A DNA stretch of 64,000 nt from Fagopyrum homotropicum (lineage: Eukaryota > Streptophyta > Magnoliopsida > Caryophyllales > Polygonaceae), in NCBI GenBank assembly GCA_033239125.1, contig BSWB01000004.1, positions 124,505,235-124,569,234 on the forward strand, read 5' to 3'. The stretch's first letter is position 1. Every line of letters begins with the position of its first letter. This document shows positions 25,316 through 37,710 of this stretch, piece after piece. Below the pieces are notes generated by a model, which was not told where the DNA came from, ran no database searches, and saw only the letters and a program-made list of their open reading frames with translations. The translations under genes and the position numbers were made by a program.

Positions 25316-25621
25316 CTGATAGAGATGTGATTGGTGTAAGACTACTTTAATGGCTAGTAAGGACATAACTATCTTACTACTCTAGGTCGCTTCTAAAGGT
25401 CACAATGTAACTATTAAACACAATTTATGACAAAAGTCCAATAAACTATGCCATCGAGTTCAGCGGAGGTAGTGGCGGCCCATGCATTCTATCTCAACCC
25501 ATTTATGCTCATGGTTTTGAAAACAAAAATTCATTTTAAAAAGTTTGGAACCCTTGCGATTTCCGTTTATTTATTTATTCGGCCTTTTGAGAATAGCGAG
25601 TGTCGTTGTTGTCAACCTAGG

Positions 25622-25633
25622 GCTCTGATACCA
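25622..25633 (-). other. Primer-binding site, initiator tRNA-Met type (minus chromovirus)
   Basis: The plus strand reads GCTCTGATACCA, the reverse complement of the site at 7525-7536. It lies three bases inside the 5' LTR edge at 25637. Confidence 0.9.
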
Positions 25634-28343
25634 TATTGTAACACCCCAAATCCTAGAGGACTCGGAATGCTACATGCTGGGACCTCACAATGGGTCCCGG
25701 CCCTTAGTCTGGCAACAACTTCATCGGACCTTACAACACAGCACAAATAAAAAGGCAAAACACATAATTTTTATAACATTAGCGGAAGAACAAGGTACAA
25801 ATCTAAAAACAGTCCAGCCAAGTCTCAAAACCAGAGTACAACATAAGTCTCAACATTCATGAAATAAAAAGATAACAGTCCTGTCCTATAATGCACGGAA
25901 CTCCGGCTGCCCACTAGCGCCGGATCACTCAATCGCCTCTCTAACCTGCAAAGCATCTACAAGCGGTATAAAACCGTTACCTAGCCGTCTATGCATAAGT
26001 ATAAAAGTAAAAGCACAAACACACAACATACACAATCAGCATGCAACACTCAATCCTTTTGTTATCTTTAATTAGGTGATATGTCATTACTAATTATACT
26101 TATTTTGTGACACGAGGGATTCCCAAACCTCGCCCCTGATCCCGTTTACCAACAAGTAATGGTGATAATGCATATGACCGTCTACCTGTCTGGGCTGGTA
26201 CAAGGAACCTCCTAGACTCTCGCAAGAGCTAGGAGATGATGTCACGACCCATTATCATACACTTGGGTCAATTACGTGATATAATAAAGTCGGCCTAATC
26301 CGGTTTCGTTATTATCCTAACTAGCTAACACCACTCATACACAATACACTCATACAAGAAGCCAGCTAAGTCCGTAGACTTACCAGTCTCCGACGCGCAC
26401 AAGATCACCTCACTCGAAAGTTCCCTCGGGAAAACGTACAATGCCTATTCAAGACAAGGCACACAATCAAACCACACTCTAGTCCACTAGAAGTCTTTAG
26501 ATTTCTAGGCTCAAACTCCTCAACCACCGTCCAAGAAGACTACACTCTCAGTCCATGACCTATCCAACTCTCAACATAACGATATACACAAAGGTTACTT
26601 CCTCCAAGCTCGAAACGAACCCTCAACAACATACCACCACAAGCCTCACGTAACTCACACTAGACTTCTAAGGTCCAACCACTCTAAAGCATTCCAGTTT
26701 AACTACCCTAGGTCAGCCTAACATGCTTCTAAGGTATAACGAGTCTAAGGAAAGAAAGAAAGAAGAGAGAGAACGAGATACGGAACTCACTGGAGCAAAA
26801 CCGCCCCTCCGCTTGTGTTACGCTAAGAACGTGACACGAAAAAGTTTTAAATTTATAACTCGATATATTTCTCCTAACTCCTAGCGAACCCGCAGTGTAC
26901 GGGACGTTTTGTAGTAGGGATAGTATTCCGAGGTCGAACATAAAGACTGAGGTGAAATTGAATCGATTAGTGACTAAGGATAGTGTTGATCCATGCTAAG
27001 GAAAGAGAAAGAAATAAAGAAATGAAAATCTCAATGTTTTTGGGTTGGTTTTGTGGTGATCAATCAAAGATCACAATGATATAAGATGACAAAACAAACT
27101 AAGAAATCAAGCTAAAACACAAATAAACAAAGCAAACACGAAATATGTAATCAAGAGAGAAAAGTGGATTCTAGGGGTTGAAAATTTCGGTTATGGCATA
27201 GGACTCAAGCTATCTAATCATTCCTTGGATCAACTATAGTATGTTGGGAGTGAGTGTTTCTAGATTGGGATCAATCACCGGGTAGGTCTCATGGTCCACT
27301 AATCCGTTCCTAAGGTCTTATCACCGGGTAAGTCTCAAAGAGTCTAAGGATAGGAATTCTACACAAACCGGATGGTTATCTAGGGATCTAACCTCTCCTT
27401 ACCGGGTAAGTCTCGGGAAGGCAAGTCCTAAACATCAATCCTAGCACACTCAATCCAATAGTGTCTTATGAGGCTCACTACTACCTAGAGTTCGTCATCA
27501 TCGGTATCTAAGAGCAAGAATCACCGGGTAGGTCTCTTCTAACTCTTAGTTGCTAACACTAGGTCACCCTAGGATAGATTTAGCTCAACTAACACTAGGA
27601 TTTCAACAAATCACCAACCTAACACTTAGATTTATCAATACAAGCAAGTTAATCAAAATTACGGGGTGTTCATCCCTTTCCACGGCCGTGGAAAGGCAAG
27701 ATCCAACCGTGGTTTTAAATAGTGACTATGGTTCAATCAAGCGAGTCATCCAAGTATTCATTTAAGTCTATTCTATCATAGTCCAAGCCATAACTATCTT
27801 TTCCTTACCCTAGAATCGCATCTATTTAGCCTAAAACATGCATCTTAACAATCAAACTCAACAAGCATAAAATCATAGAATCCATGGCAAGAAGATGAAA
27901 TGAAAATGGATTAAGCAAATGAAACAAGTAAAACAAGCTAAATCAAGGTTCAAGAAGGACTTACAACCCTTCAAAAGAAGGTTCGAATTCATTTCTTACA
28001 AACCCTTGTAAAACGTTTCACAAAGCTCACTCAAAATCACTCAAAAAGACTATGGAACTATGAACTAGTGTGCTTCTTCTTATTCTCCAATGGAAGCCTT
28101 TCTTCTTCTCCAATAGTAGCTCCAATCCAATCAAAAATGAGAGAATATTGTTATTGAGAGTGTGGGAGAGAATGGGAGTGAGGGGTCTGCCCCTAACAGC
28201 CTAGCAAGACCACCTTTTATCCTCCAAATTTGCAAGAGTCGGCTATAAAGATCGTGGGACAGTTGTCACAGCTGTCTGGGGAAAACCACGGCCAAAACCA
28301 CGGCCAAAACCACGCCCGTGGAAGTCCCAGTGGCCGTGATTTT

Positions 28344-28728
28344 TGATAACAAGATTTATGACTTAGGATTAGGTAATCATTTAGATATATTTCTCACTCA
28401 TTCATGCACGTTTTGGCATTGGTTCATGACGTCTTCGCTCAATTCATGCACATTTCTAGAAAAGACGTCTACACTACCTTTTATCGGTTTTGTAGGTAAT
28501 TCGCTCAATTCATGCACATTTCTAGAAAAGACGTCTACACGTTTTGGCATTGCATCGATTTCACCTTAGTCTTCGTGTTCGACCTCGGAATACTTACCTT
28601 TCTACAAACGTCCCGTACACTGCGGGTTCGCTAGGAGTTAGGATAAATATAATGAGTATAAATTTTCTTTTCTACAAACCTCAAGTTTTTGAGACAGTGG
28701 CATTGGTGTAAACTATATGGGAAGGGGT
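28344..28728 (+). repeat. Collapsed first LTR of Athila-4 plus patchwork filler
   Basis: LTR positions 1-157 are followed by a second copy of 41 bases (28434-28474 repeated at 28500-28540), a copy of about 12-14 bases ending at 28552, and then the last ~110 bases of the LTR. After that come an exact inverted copy of 29467-29491 (at 28686-28710) and an exact copy of 33097-33116 in gag (at 28708-28727). The sequence then enters the 3' non-coding region. This marks a deletion of most of one LTR and all of one gag-pol, with templated repair. Confidence 0.85.
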
Positions 28729-29963
28729 TTTCATGATCACTTGCATGATTAGCATCTAGGATAGTTTAATTTTGTCACATGTTTCATTATGTCTTGCATT
28801 GTACATACATATTTCGAAAAATCAAAAAAAAAATTCAGAAAATTTTAAAAATTTTAGTGCTTCTAGGCTTGGATATGACCCTAATGATGAACCTTGTCTT
28901 GTGGATTGGCTATGGATGGCCTTATGTGTTAAATTGATGAATGTATATATGGACTTGAAGTACTTCTCTTGAAACCATGAATGATTTGTGATCATGAATG
29001 TTTGCCTTGATTGAATTGAGTATTGAAAGTTGAAATTGCATGCTAGTTCTTGCACATCATTTAGGAATGAATAAGGCAATTCATCTTTCTCTACTTGTCA
29101 TCTTGATCGTGTTGCTTGAGCACCTCAATTGAGATAAATTTGACCTCTTTTGACCCATCCGGGAATAGGAGCATGCTAGTGTGTTGATGTGTGTGAAAAG
29201 CAAGTGTGGGGTGAAGTTGTTGATGAAAGAATGATGTGAATGAAATGCTGAAATTGTTGTGAAAGTGTAGACAAAAATATAGGTTTGGGGACGTTGGTTT
29301 AAATGACAAGTAACTCGGTACACTTCACATAATCGGGTGTTGGTGCCTTGCCAAAGTCAAATAAACCGATAGTTCTAACGAGCTTTGGTATGTGTGCCCG
29401 GTGTGGATGCATCTCGAAAAATAGAAAAAGCCCGAGAATGGCCAATCACCAAGGTTTCGGCTTTTGTACACCAATGCCACTGTCTCAAAAATAAAAGAAA
29501 GAAAAGAAAATGAAGAAAAATATACACTTGAGGGAAGTTGATAAGAAAATTTGAAGTTGTGGTTGTTTAGTTCCTTTCCCGGATTAGCATCACATAGCCT
29601 AGAAAATTCCCACCTAATCACAACGTTTCTTGGCCTTCTATTTTACAAGTCCTTTTGACCTACTTGCATGTGTGTAAGACTAAGTGATTTAGATTGGACA
29701 TGCTCATGATCATCTTGACTTCTTCATCTTTACATTTCATCGCATGCTATCAAGTTAAGTGTAATTGTCTTTTCATGCTTTCATTTATTTGATGCATAAT
29801 TGCTTGTCCATTGCCATGAAACATGACTATGAAGGTGATCCAAAATTAGAAGCACAACTCCAAAAGATTTTGCCATTTTTCTGCATGCATAAATCATGTC
29901 ATCTCTTAGTCTATAGTTGGGAATTTGCTCGGGGACGAGCAAACCTTAAGTATGGGGTATTTT
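28729..29963 (+). repeat. Duplicate Athila-4 3' non-coding region
   Basis: Nearly identical to 38295-39529, with few single-base differences (for example near 28946, 29030 and 29097). It ends with the conserved hairpin (29924-29943) and the pre-LTR tract aagtatggggtatttt. No coding frame is supported. Confidence 0.88.
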
Positions 29964-30291
29964 TGATAACAAGATTTATGAATTAGGATTAGGTAATCAT
30001 TTAGATATATTTCTCACTCATTCATGCACGTTTTGGCATTGGTTCATGACGTCTTCGCTCAATTCATGCACATTTCTAGAAAAGACGTCTACACTACCTT
30101 TTATCGGTTTTGTAGGTAATTCGGGGATCTATTGGACGTTAATCGATACATTTGAGGGCCAAGCCTCATGATGGTACACATCCAAAGCCTTGGAGGAGCA
30201 TAATTGGATCAACAAAGGACACAAAGACCACCATTGGTGCAAGCAATGGAGCAACTCATGGCTAGACGATCATAGCATGCTTCTGTTGAAG

Positions 30292-30346
30292 AAAATCGAC
30301 CTACACCCAGGAAAATCGGCCGATTTTTTCCTCTGGGTCGATTTTT
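30292..30346. promoter_or_regulatory. AAAATCGGCC half-site cluster, LTR site 1 (Athila-4)
   Basis: AAAATCGACC lies at 30292, the palindrome AAAATCGGCCGATTTT at 30312-30327, and GGTCGATTTTT at 30336. CCCAGG or CTGGG flanks two of them. The same set is repeated in the 3' LTR near 39858-39912. Confidence 0.55.
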
Positions 30347-30903
30347 AGGCCTTTGACAGCTTAAGCCACGTGTCCCACGATCTCTTGTCCGTCCTTGCTC
30401 TTGGTGGAGAATATAAGTGGTCCTTCAGGTGGTTACTGAGTATCTCTCCTCTCCCACACTCTCATTGACAGCTCATTTGATCTTGGAGAAAGATTGGAGG
30501 AGAAGAAAAGCTCTCAAAGATTGAAGGAAGAAGAAGAACACCATTCCAAGAGTTTAGAGGGACTTTGAGTGATTTTGCAATCTTGGATTGAAGAACTAAT
30601 TACAAGGATTGTTAAGAACGTTTTGAATCTTCATTTTAGAGTTTGTAAGTCTTGCTACAACTTGGATTTGGCTGAGATTTATCGATTTTGCTTACTCATC
30701 TTTCATTACTCATCTATGAACACCATGTATGCTTGTTTGATGATTTCGGATCTTGATATGCATATTATTGGCTAGTTTCTTGTGATTTTAGAGTGATGGA
30801 TTGATGGTTATGGCTTGGGTGATGATAGGATGGACCTATATGTCAGTTTAGGATGATTTGTATGCACGAAACCCACCCCAGGAAGAAAAATCGACCTGTT
30901 CAT

Positions 30904-30927
30904 CAGATAAATCGGCCGATTTATCTG
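30904..30927. promoter_or_regulatory. 24-base perfect palindrome centred on CGGCCG, LTR site 2 (Athila-4)
   Basis: The inner 20 bases read GATAAATCGGCCGATTTATC, and two more pairs extend the symmetry on each side. Extra half-sites lie at 30886-30896 and about 30935. It is in the same LTR region as the palindromes of Athila-1, -2 and -3, with different arms. Confidence 0.65.
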
Positions 30928-31797
30928 TAGAACAGCCCGATTTATTCTCCTGTTGCTCTTTAAATGATAAATCTGCATGTTGGGGTCCTTGGTTGTTTAA
31001 ATCCTAGTGTTTATTAAGCCTAATTTAGCTTAGAATCACCTAATGCTACCAACCTAAGTGAGGGAAGAGATCTACCCGATGATTTCCGATCTTAGATACC
31101 TAAGATGATGAATGCTAGGTAGTAGTGAGCCTCATAAGCCGCTATTGGATTGAGTGTGCTAGGATTATTGCTTGAGATTTCCCTATTCCGAGACTTACCC
31201 GGTAAGGAGAGGGTTACCCTTAAGTAGTATCTAGTTTGTGTGGAATTCCTTACTCTAACCCCTAGAGACTTACCCGGTAATAGGAGTTTGACGCGGGATT
31301 AGTGAAGTGAGAGACCTACCCGGTAATTGCTTCCATTAGCGAAACATTCTTTCCCAAACACCGCAGCTTGTCCTTAGAATCCTTAGAACATTGAATCCAA
31401 TGCCATAACCAGAAATCTTGACCTCTAGAATCTACTTTTCTCTCTTGATCATTATTCTTGTGCTTTGTGTTACTTGTTCGTTTGCTAGCTTGAGTCGTTA
31501 GTTGTTTATCATCTTGTTTGACTTGTGATCTTTGTTTGATTACCACTAAAACCAACAAAAACATTGTGTTTTTCCATTTTCTTTGTTTCTCATCTTATCT
31601 TAGTCTAGATTCACACTATCTTTGATCATTGCTTGACTCGATTTCACCTTAGTCTTCGTGTTCGACCTCGGAATACTTACCTTTCTACAAACGTCCCGTA
31701 CACTGCGGGTTCGCTAGGAGTTAGGATAAATATAACGAGTATAAATTTAAGACTTATTGCGTGCACATCACATCTATTCCTAGACGTAACAAGTTTT

Positions 31798-31815
31798 TGG
31801 CGCCGTTGCCGGGGA
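31798..31815 (+). other. Primer-binding site, tRNA-Asp type (Athila-4)
   Basis: TGGCGCCGTTGCCGGGGA starts seven bases after the LTR end and is the same as the site at 3470-3487. Confidence 0.92.
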
Positions 31816-31932
31816 CTAGGTCTAGATTGAGTCATTTCGTGATTGTTTATAGTGTAGATCTTTCTTGTTGCTTTTGATCTCTCTTTGGTGTGTGTCTTTG
31901 CTTTTCAGGACATCATATCTCTCTTTAGGTGT

Positions 31933-34900
31933 ATGCGAAGATCTCGTGGCAAGGATTTAGCTCCATTCGATCCCGAACCGGAGAAAACCCTTCGATCTAG
32001 ATCCAAGAACATCCGAAAAGAGAAAGAGATAGCCGGAAGAAACCTCCAAGCTGAGTTGGATGAAGCCTTAGAGCAAATAAGGCTAAGAGATGAGCTTTTG
32101 GAGGAAGAAAGGAGACTTGCCAATGAGAGGCAAGAGGAAACTAGGAGGGAGATTGAGGAGATTAGGCAAGCCCTTGTTCAAGGAGAGCTTAATCGCCGAC
32201 AACCTCCACCTCCTCCACCACCGGTGGAACAACCGCAGCCGGCGGCTAATATTAGGGTTGTGCCCATTGCCATTGAAGAGCCACAAACCTTAGGGAGACG
32301 TATGGATCCGGCACAAAGAGCACACCGTCCGGGTGTGAACTTAGGAGATCCCGCAGCCCACAACTATGAGCTCCGCCCTCAAGTTCTACAAATAATCCGG
32401 CATAATCAATTTGGAGGGATGGAAGGAGAGTCTCCTCACCAACATTTGATGAACTACGAGATTTTGATGGAGACTCTTAGACCGCCAAGATTGGAGAGCA
32501 ACAACCATAAGCTTAGGGCTTTCTCCTTCTCTCTTAAGGACAAAGCCTTGGCTTGGTATCAATCTATTCCACAAGGGCGAGTTGGTACTTGGGAGGAGAT
32601 GACAACCGAGTTTTTGACTAAGTTCTTCCCACCTTCCAAGACTACCGAGTTAAGAGGGAAGATCAATGCCTTCGTGATGAAGGATAGAGAGAGTTTGTTT
32701 AAGTCTTGGGAGAGATTCAAGGACCTTCTCCTAGATTGTCCACACCATGGCATACCGAAAATTGAGCTATTGGAGATCTACTTCAAGGGACTTGATGAAG
32801 ATAGCCAATTCAAGCTTCAATCCCTTTCCGGTGGGACTTTCATGGAGAAGCATGTAGATGATGCTTGGGAGTTTGTGGAGAAGCAAGCTCTAGTAATTGA
32901 GAAGTACTCCCATAGGAAGAGTGAAGGGAGAAAGGCGGGAGCATATGAGGTGAGTGAGGTCACCATGAGCAACTTCAAGCTCGACGCCATCAACAACGAG
33001 CTAAAGTCCTTGAGGGAGTTGTGTGCTACAACCTTGAAGAACCAAGCAACCCCTCAAGTGCTTCCACAAGCTAACTTATCTTCCAAGGAGGAGGATGTAA
33101 ACTATATGGGAAGGGGCAATTACAACAATTATCAAGGCCCAAGGAACTTCAACAACAACCGGCAATTCAACAATTACCGGCCCAACCATAACCATCCCGG
33201 GTTTTCTTACTCTAACCCGGATGGAGCCTTGAACCCTCCCGCTTCTACAAGCACAACTCCACCACCAAGAGCTTCACAAGAACCTCCACCCGGATTCACT
33301 CAACCTCCAAAGGATAGAACCGAAATGATGTTTGAGCAATTGCTTGGAAGGTTGAGCGGTCTTGAGAGCACGGTGACTTCTATCTTGAAGGCTCAAAAGG
33401 TGTTGGAAGCACAAGTCTTCCAAAAGGCGGGTGAAGCACATAGAGATCCGGGAAAGCTTCCCGGAAGAACCGAAAAAAACCCAAGAGGCCAAGTGTTGGC
33501 TATTACAACAAGAAGTGGGTTAAGCATGAAGGATCCCTTGCCCAAGGAGAATGCTAAAGGGAAGCAAGTGGTGAATGAAGAAGAAACTTTGCAAGGAGAT
33601 GGAGGCAAGAGCAAAGATGTAGAGCCAACCTATGTGGCACCGCCTCCATACAAGCCACCACTACCGTTCCCTCAATCACGAGCAAGAGCTCGCTTGGACA
33701 ATCACTTTGGTAAGTTCCTTGAACTAATGTCTAAATTGCATATTAACATTCCGTTCATGGATGCTATTTTAGGGATGCCGGCATATGGCAAATTCTTGAA
33801 GGAAATACTCTCCAACAAAAGGAAGTTGGAGGAGTATGGTGAGATAAGGATGACTAAGAGATCCTCGGAGTTGATTCAAACAATGAAGGAGGAGATGCCT
33901 CCCAAGCTAAGGGATCCGGGATCCTTTTGTGTGCCAATCGGAGTAGGAGAAGTGAAGTATGATGCCCTATGTGATCTTGGGGCAAGTGTAAGCATCATCC
34001 CGCTTGCACTTTGCAACAAGGTTGGGCTAGGAGAGCCAAAGCCGGTCAAGATGACCCTTTACATGGCGGACCGCTCAATCACTCATCCGGTTGGGATCTT
34101 GGAAGACATCCCGGTGCAATTAGGGAAGTTCTATGTGCCCATAGACTTCGTTGTTTTGGATATCCCGGTGGACTATCCGGTTCCTATCATCTTGGGGAGA
34201 CCTTTCCTAGCTACTTCCGGATGTCTAGTGGATTGCAAGAATGGGACTCTCTCCTTCAACATTGGAGAAGAGAACATCAAGTTCAAGCTATCAACAATGA
34301 TGAAAGGGCCAACCCTTGATGAGGATATATTCAACATAGTTGAAGAAGAGGAGTCTAGAGAGGTTGTGAGCTCAATCTTGCTCAAGGATCCACTTGAGAG
34401 AGTTCTTAGCTCAAGCTTGATGGAGGAAGGAGTTGAGGAGAGTAGCAATGAAGTGATCAAGGCCTTGAATGCATTGGACGAGCTACCAAGTGTTGGGTTT
34501 GAAATGCTAGAAGAAGAGGAAAACTGCCAGAAAAATCGGACTAGGGGCCAAAAATCGGCCGATTTTTGTACTTGTGCTGAAATTTCAGCCAGTTTTGCCA
34601 AAACAGAAACTCAGATCGACCCCCCTTCAGAAAAATCGACCGATTTTTCTTCCTGGGTCGATTTTCCTGAGTCTTTTCAGCATCAACCACTTGAGTGTGA
34701 GCAATCATCAAGGGACTTCAAGGAGGCTTCCATGGCTTTGCAATCATCTCAACCTACATTGCATGGATCGTCTCCAACCGAAAAAGGTCCTCCTCAACTT
34801 GATCTTAAACCTCTTCCTTCTCATTTAAAGTATGCTTTCCTTGGTTCAAATTCTACTTATCCGGTGATTGTGAATGCATCTTTGAATGATGATGAGCTTA

Positions 34901-37710
34901 ATAGGTTGTTGAATGAATTGAAACTGCATAGAAAGGCAATAGGATACACCATTGATGATCTTGTTGGCATCAAGCCCTCTTTGTGCATGCATAGGATAAT
35001 GATGGAAGATAATCATAAACCCTCTATTGAACATCAAAGAAGATTGAATCCCATAATGAAAGAGGTAGTTAAGAAGGAGATCATAAAGTTACTAGATGCG
35101 GGAATTATCTACCCTATCTCGGATAGTAAGTGGGTTAGTCCCGTTCATGTAGTACCTAAGAAGGGTGGGATGACCGTAGTGACTAATGAGAACAATGAAC
35201 TAATCCCCACTAGAACGGTTACGGGATGGAGGATGTGTATTGATTATAGAAAGCTTAACATGGCCTCTAGGAAAGATCACTTCCCTCTCCCCTTCATTGA
35301 CCAAATGCTAGAAAGGTTAGCTCAACATTCCCATTTTTGCTACCTAGATGGCTATAGTGGATTCTTCCAAATCCCTATCCACCCCGATGACCAAGAGAAA
35401 ACCACCTTTACATGTCCATGGGGAACTTTTGCATATAGGAGGATGCCATTTGGGTTGTGTAATGCACCCGCCACCTTCCAAAGGTGTATGATGGCTATCT
35501 TTTCAGAATACATAGAAAATATCATGGAAGTGTTCATGGATGATTTCTCTGTTTATGGTTCTTCTTTCGATGATTGCTTGGCTAACTTGTCACTAGTATT
35601 GCAAAGATGTGAGGAGACAAATCTTGTCTTGAATTGGGGAAAATGACACTTCATGGTAAGTGAAGGTATCGTGTTAGGACACTTGGTGTCTAACCGTGGC
35701 ATTGAGGTTGATAGGGCCAAGATTGAAACGATAGAGAAGTTGCCACCACCTACCTCGGTGAAAGGGGTAAGGAGTTTCTTAGGGCATGCCGGTTTTTACC
35801 GGAGGTTCATTCAAGATTTCTCTAAAATTTCTAAGCCCCTTACTAACCTACTAATGAAGGATGTTGAATTTGTTTTCTCCAAAGATTGCCTTGAGGCTTT
35901 TTGTAGGTTGAAGAACGCTTTGATCTCCGCACCTATAATGCAACCTCCGGATTGGAGTTTACCGTTTGAGATCATGTGTGATGCAAGCGATGTAGCCATT
36001 GGGGCTGTTTTGGGGCAAAGGAAAGATGGGCGAACTCATGCCATTTATTATGCTAGCAAGACGCTAGATGATGCCCAACTCAACTATGCCACAACCGAGA
36101 AAGAGTTGCTAGCGGTAGTGTATGCCTTTGAGAAGTTTCGGTCATACCTTGTTGGGGCGAAGGTCATTGTTTATACGGATCATGCTGCGATCCGTTACCT
36201 CCTTACAAAGAAGGATGTCAAGCCTAGGTTGATTCGGTGGATCCTTCTTCTTCAAGAGTTTGACTTGGAAATCCGGGACAAGAAGGGATTCGAGAACTCC
36301 GTGGCGGATCACCTTAGTAGACTCCCACCGATAGAGCTTGAGAGAGATGACATCCCGATTGATGACTCATTCCGGGATGAGCAATTGCAAATGGTGGAGG
36401 AATGCTTATTCCAAGTGTCTAGGGGAAGTGAGCCATGGTACGCCGACATTGTGAACTATCTTGTGTGTGAGGAAGTGCCTCCCGGTTTGACATATGCCCA
36501 AAGGAAGAAGTTCTTCAAAGATGTGAGGCACTACTATTGGAGTGAACCACTTTTGTTCAAAAGAGGGCCGGATGGGATGTTTAGAAGATGCATACCGGAG
36601 GATGAGGTGGAGAGTGTGATCCGCCATTGTCATTCCTTGCCATGTGGAGGGCATGCTAGTGCACACAAGACATGTGCGAAAGTGCTACAATCGGGCTTCT
36701 TTTGGCCAAGTTTGTTCAAGGACGTGCAAGGCTTTGTGGTAGCTTGTGATGCTTGCCAAAGGACGGGCAACATCTCAAGGAGAAATGAGATGCCCTTGAA
36801 CAACATACAAGAGGTGGAAATATTTGATGTGTGGGGTGTGGACTTCATGGGGCCATTCCCTTCTTCATGTGGCAACCTCTACATCCTATTGGCGGTTGAC
36901 TATGTTTCGAGATGGGTGGAGGCAATCGCCTCTCCTACAAATGACGTCAAGGTCGTGGTGCGGTTCTTCAACCGAGTGATCTTTCCTAGGTTTGGAACAC
37001 CTAGGGTGATCATAAGCGATGGAGGGAAGCACTTCACCAATAGGAATTTTGGAGCACTTTTGGCCAAGTATGGGGTGACTCATAAGGTGGCAACACCTTA
37101 CCATCCCCAAACTAGTGGCCAAGTGGAGATCTCCAACCGGGAGATCAAGGCCATTCTTGAGAAGACGGTATCAAGGACGAGAAAAGATTGGGCTATGAAG
37201 CTCGATGATGCCTTGTGGGCATATAGGACCGCCTTCAAAACACCAATTGGCACCACTCCTTACAAGTTGGTCTATGGAAAGTCTTGCCACCTTCCGGTAG
37301 AGATGGAGCATCGAGCATATTGGGCTATAAGGTGGCTAAATTTTGATCTAAAGGAGGCCGGAGAAAAGCGGTTGCTAGACATAAACGCCCTTGAGGAGAT
37401 CCGGTTGGATGCATATGAGAATGCTCGGATCTACAAGGAGAGAACCAAGCGATGGCATGATAAGAGGATCATCCCAAAGGAGTTGAGTGAAGGCGACCTT
37501 GTCCTTCTCTTCAACTCGAGGTTGCGGCTCTTCCCCGGAAAGCTCAAATCAAGATGGACCGGGCCATATGTGGTGAAGAAAGTTTTTCCTCATGGAGCGG
37601 TGGAGATAGGAGGAGATCATTGTGGTAACTTCAAGGTGAATGGGCATCGATCGAAGAAGTACATCCCGGAAGCCCCGGTGGAAGTGATTGCCCCACTTCA
37701 CCTTGATTGA
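31933..37710 (+). pseudogene. Athila-4 gag-pol polyprotein, one nonsense codon
   Basis: The ATG at 31933 opens a basic N-terminus, then a coiled-coil-like Glu/Arg region (about 32020-32190), Gag (about 32300-32900), an Asn-rich tail without zinc knuckle (about 33110-33220), aspartic protease with DLGAS (33973), a variable linker (34440-34740), RT with FMDD at 35533-35544, RNase H (about 35970-36220), integrase HHCC region (about 36625-36765), DDE core and GPY motif (about 37560). A single TGC-to-TGA change at 35644-35646, 100 bases after FMDD, breaks an otherwise open frame of about 1,925 codons. Gag and pol are in one frame, so no frameshift signal is needed. No envelope-like gene follows. 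Confidence 0.93.
34531..34665. promoter_or_regulatory. AAAATCGGCC-type sites inside the protease-RT linker (Athila-4)
   Basis: The palindrome AAAAATCGGCCGATTTTT lies at 34550-34567, a near-palindrome AAAAATCGACCGATTTTT at 34631-34648, and half-sites at 34531 and 34656. They are read in frame and encode short K-S-A-D-F and K-S-T-D-F repeats. The homologous linkers of Athila-1 (about 6138-6290), Athila-2 (15985-16110) and Athila-3 (47750-47890) carry CCACGG/CCGTGG sites instead. Confidence 0.55.

Larger units (their letters stand above)
29964..31791 (+). repeat. Athila-4 middle LTR (5' LTR of the complete unit)
   Basis: The LTR is 1,828 bases, TGATAACAAG to GACGTAACA, and is followed by the primer site. 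It holds AAAATCGRCC-type half-sites at 30292-30346, a 24-base perfect palindrome at 30904-30927, and four TACCCGGTAA-type motifs between about 31065 and 31330. Confidence 0.93.

Noticed and set aside
29325..29621. Antisense open frame of 98 codons in the Athila-4 3' non-coding region
   Set aside because: It is duplicated at 38891-39187 only because the DNA is duplicated. The homologous stretch in Athila-3 has an in-frame stop, so it is not conserved as protein.
34173..34601. Long antisense frames opposite Athila gag and protease, here and at 5779-6228, 16027-16464 and 47795-48244
   Set aside because: They mirror the conserved sense protein and show no family motif. They are shadows of codon bias.
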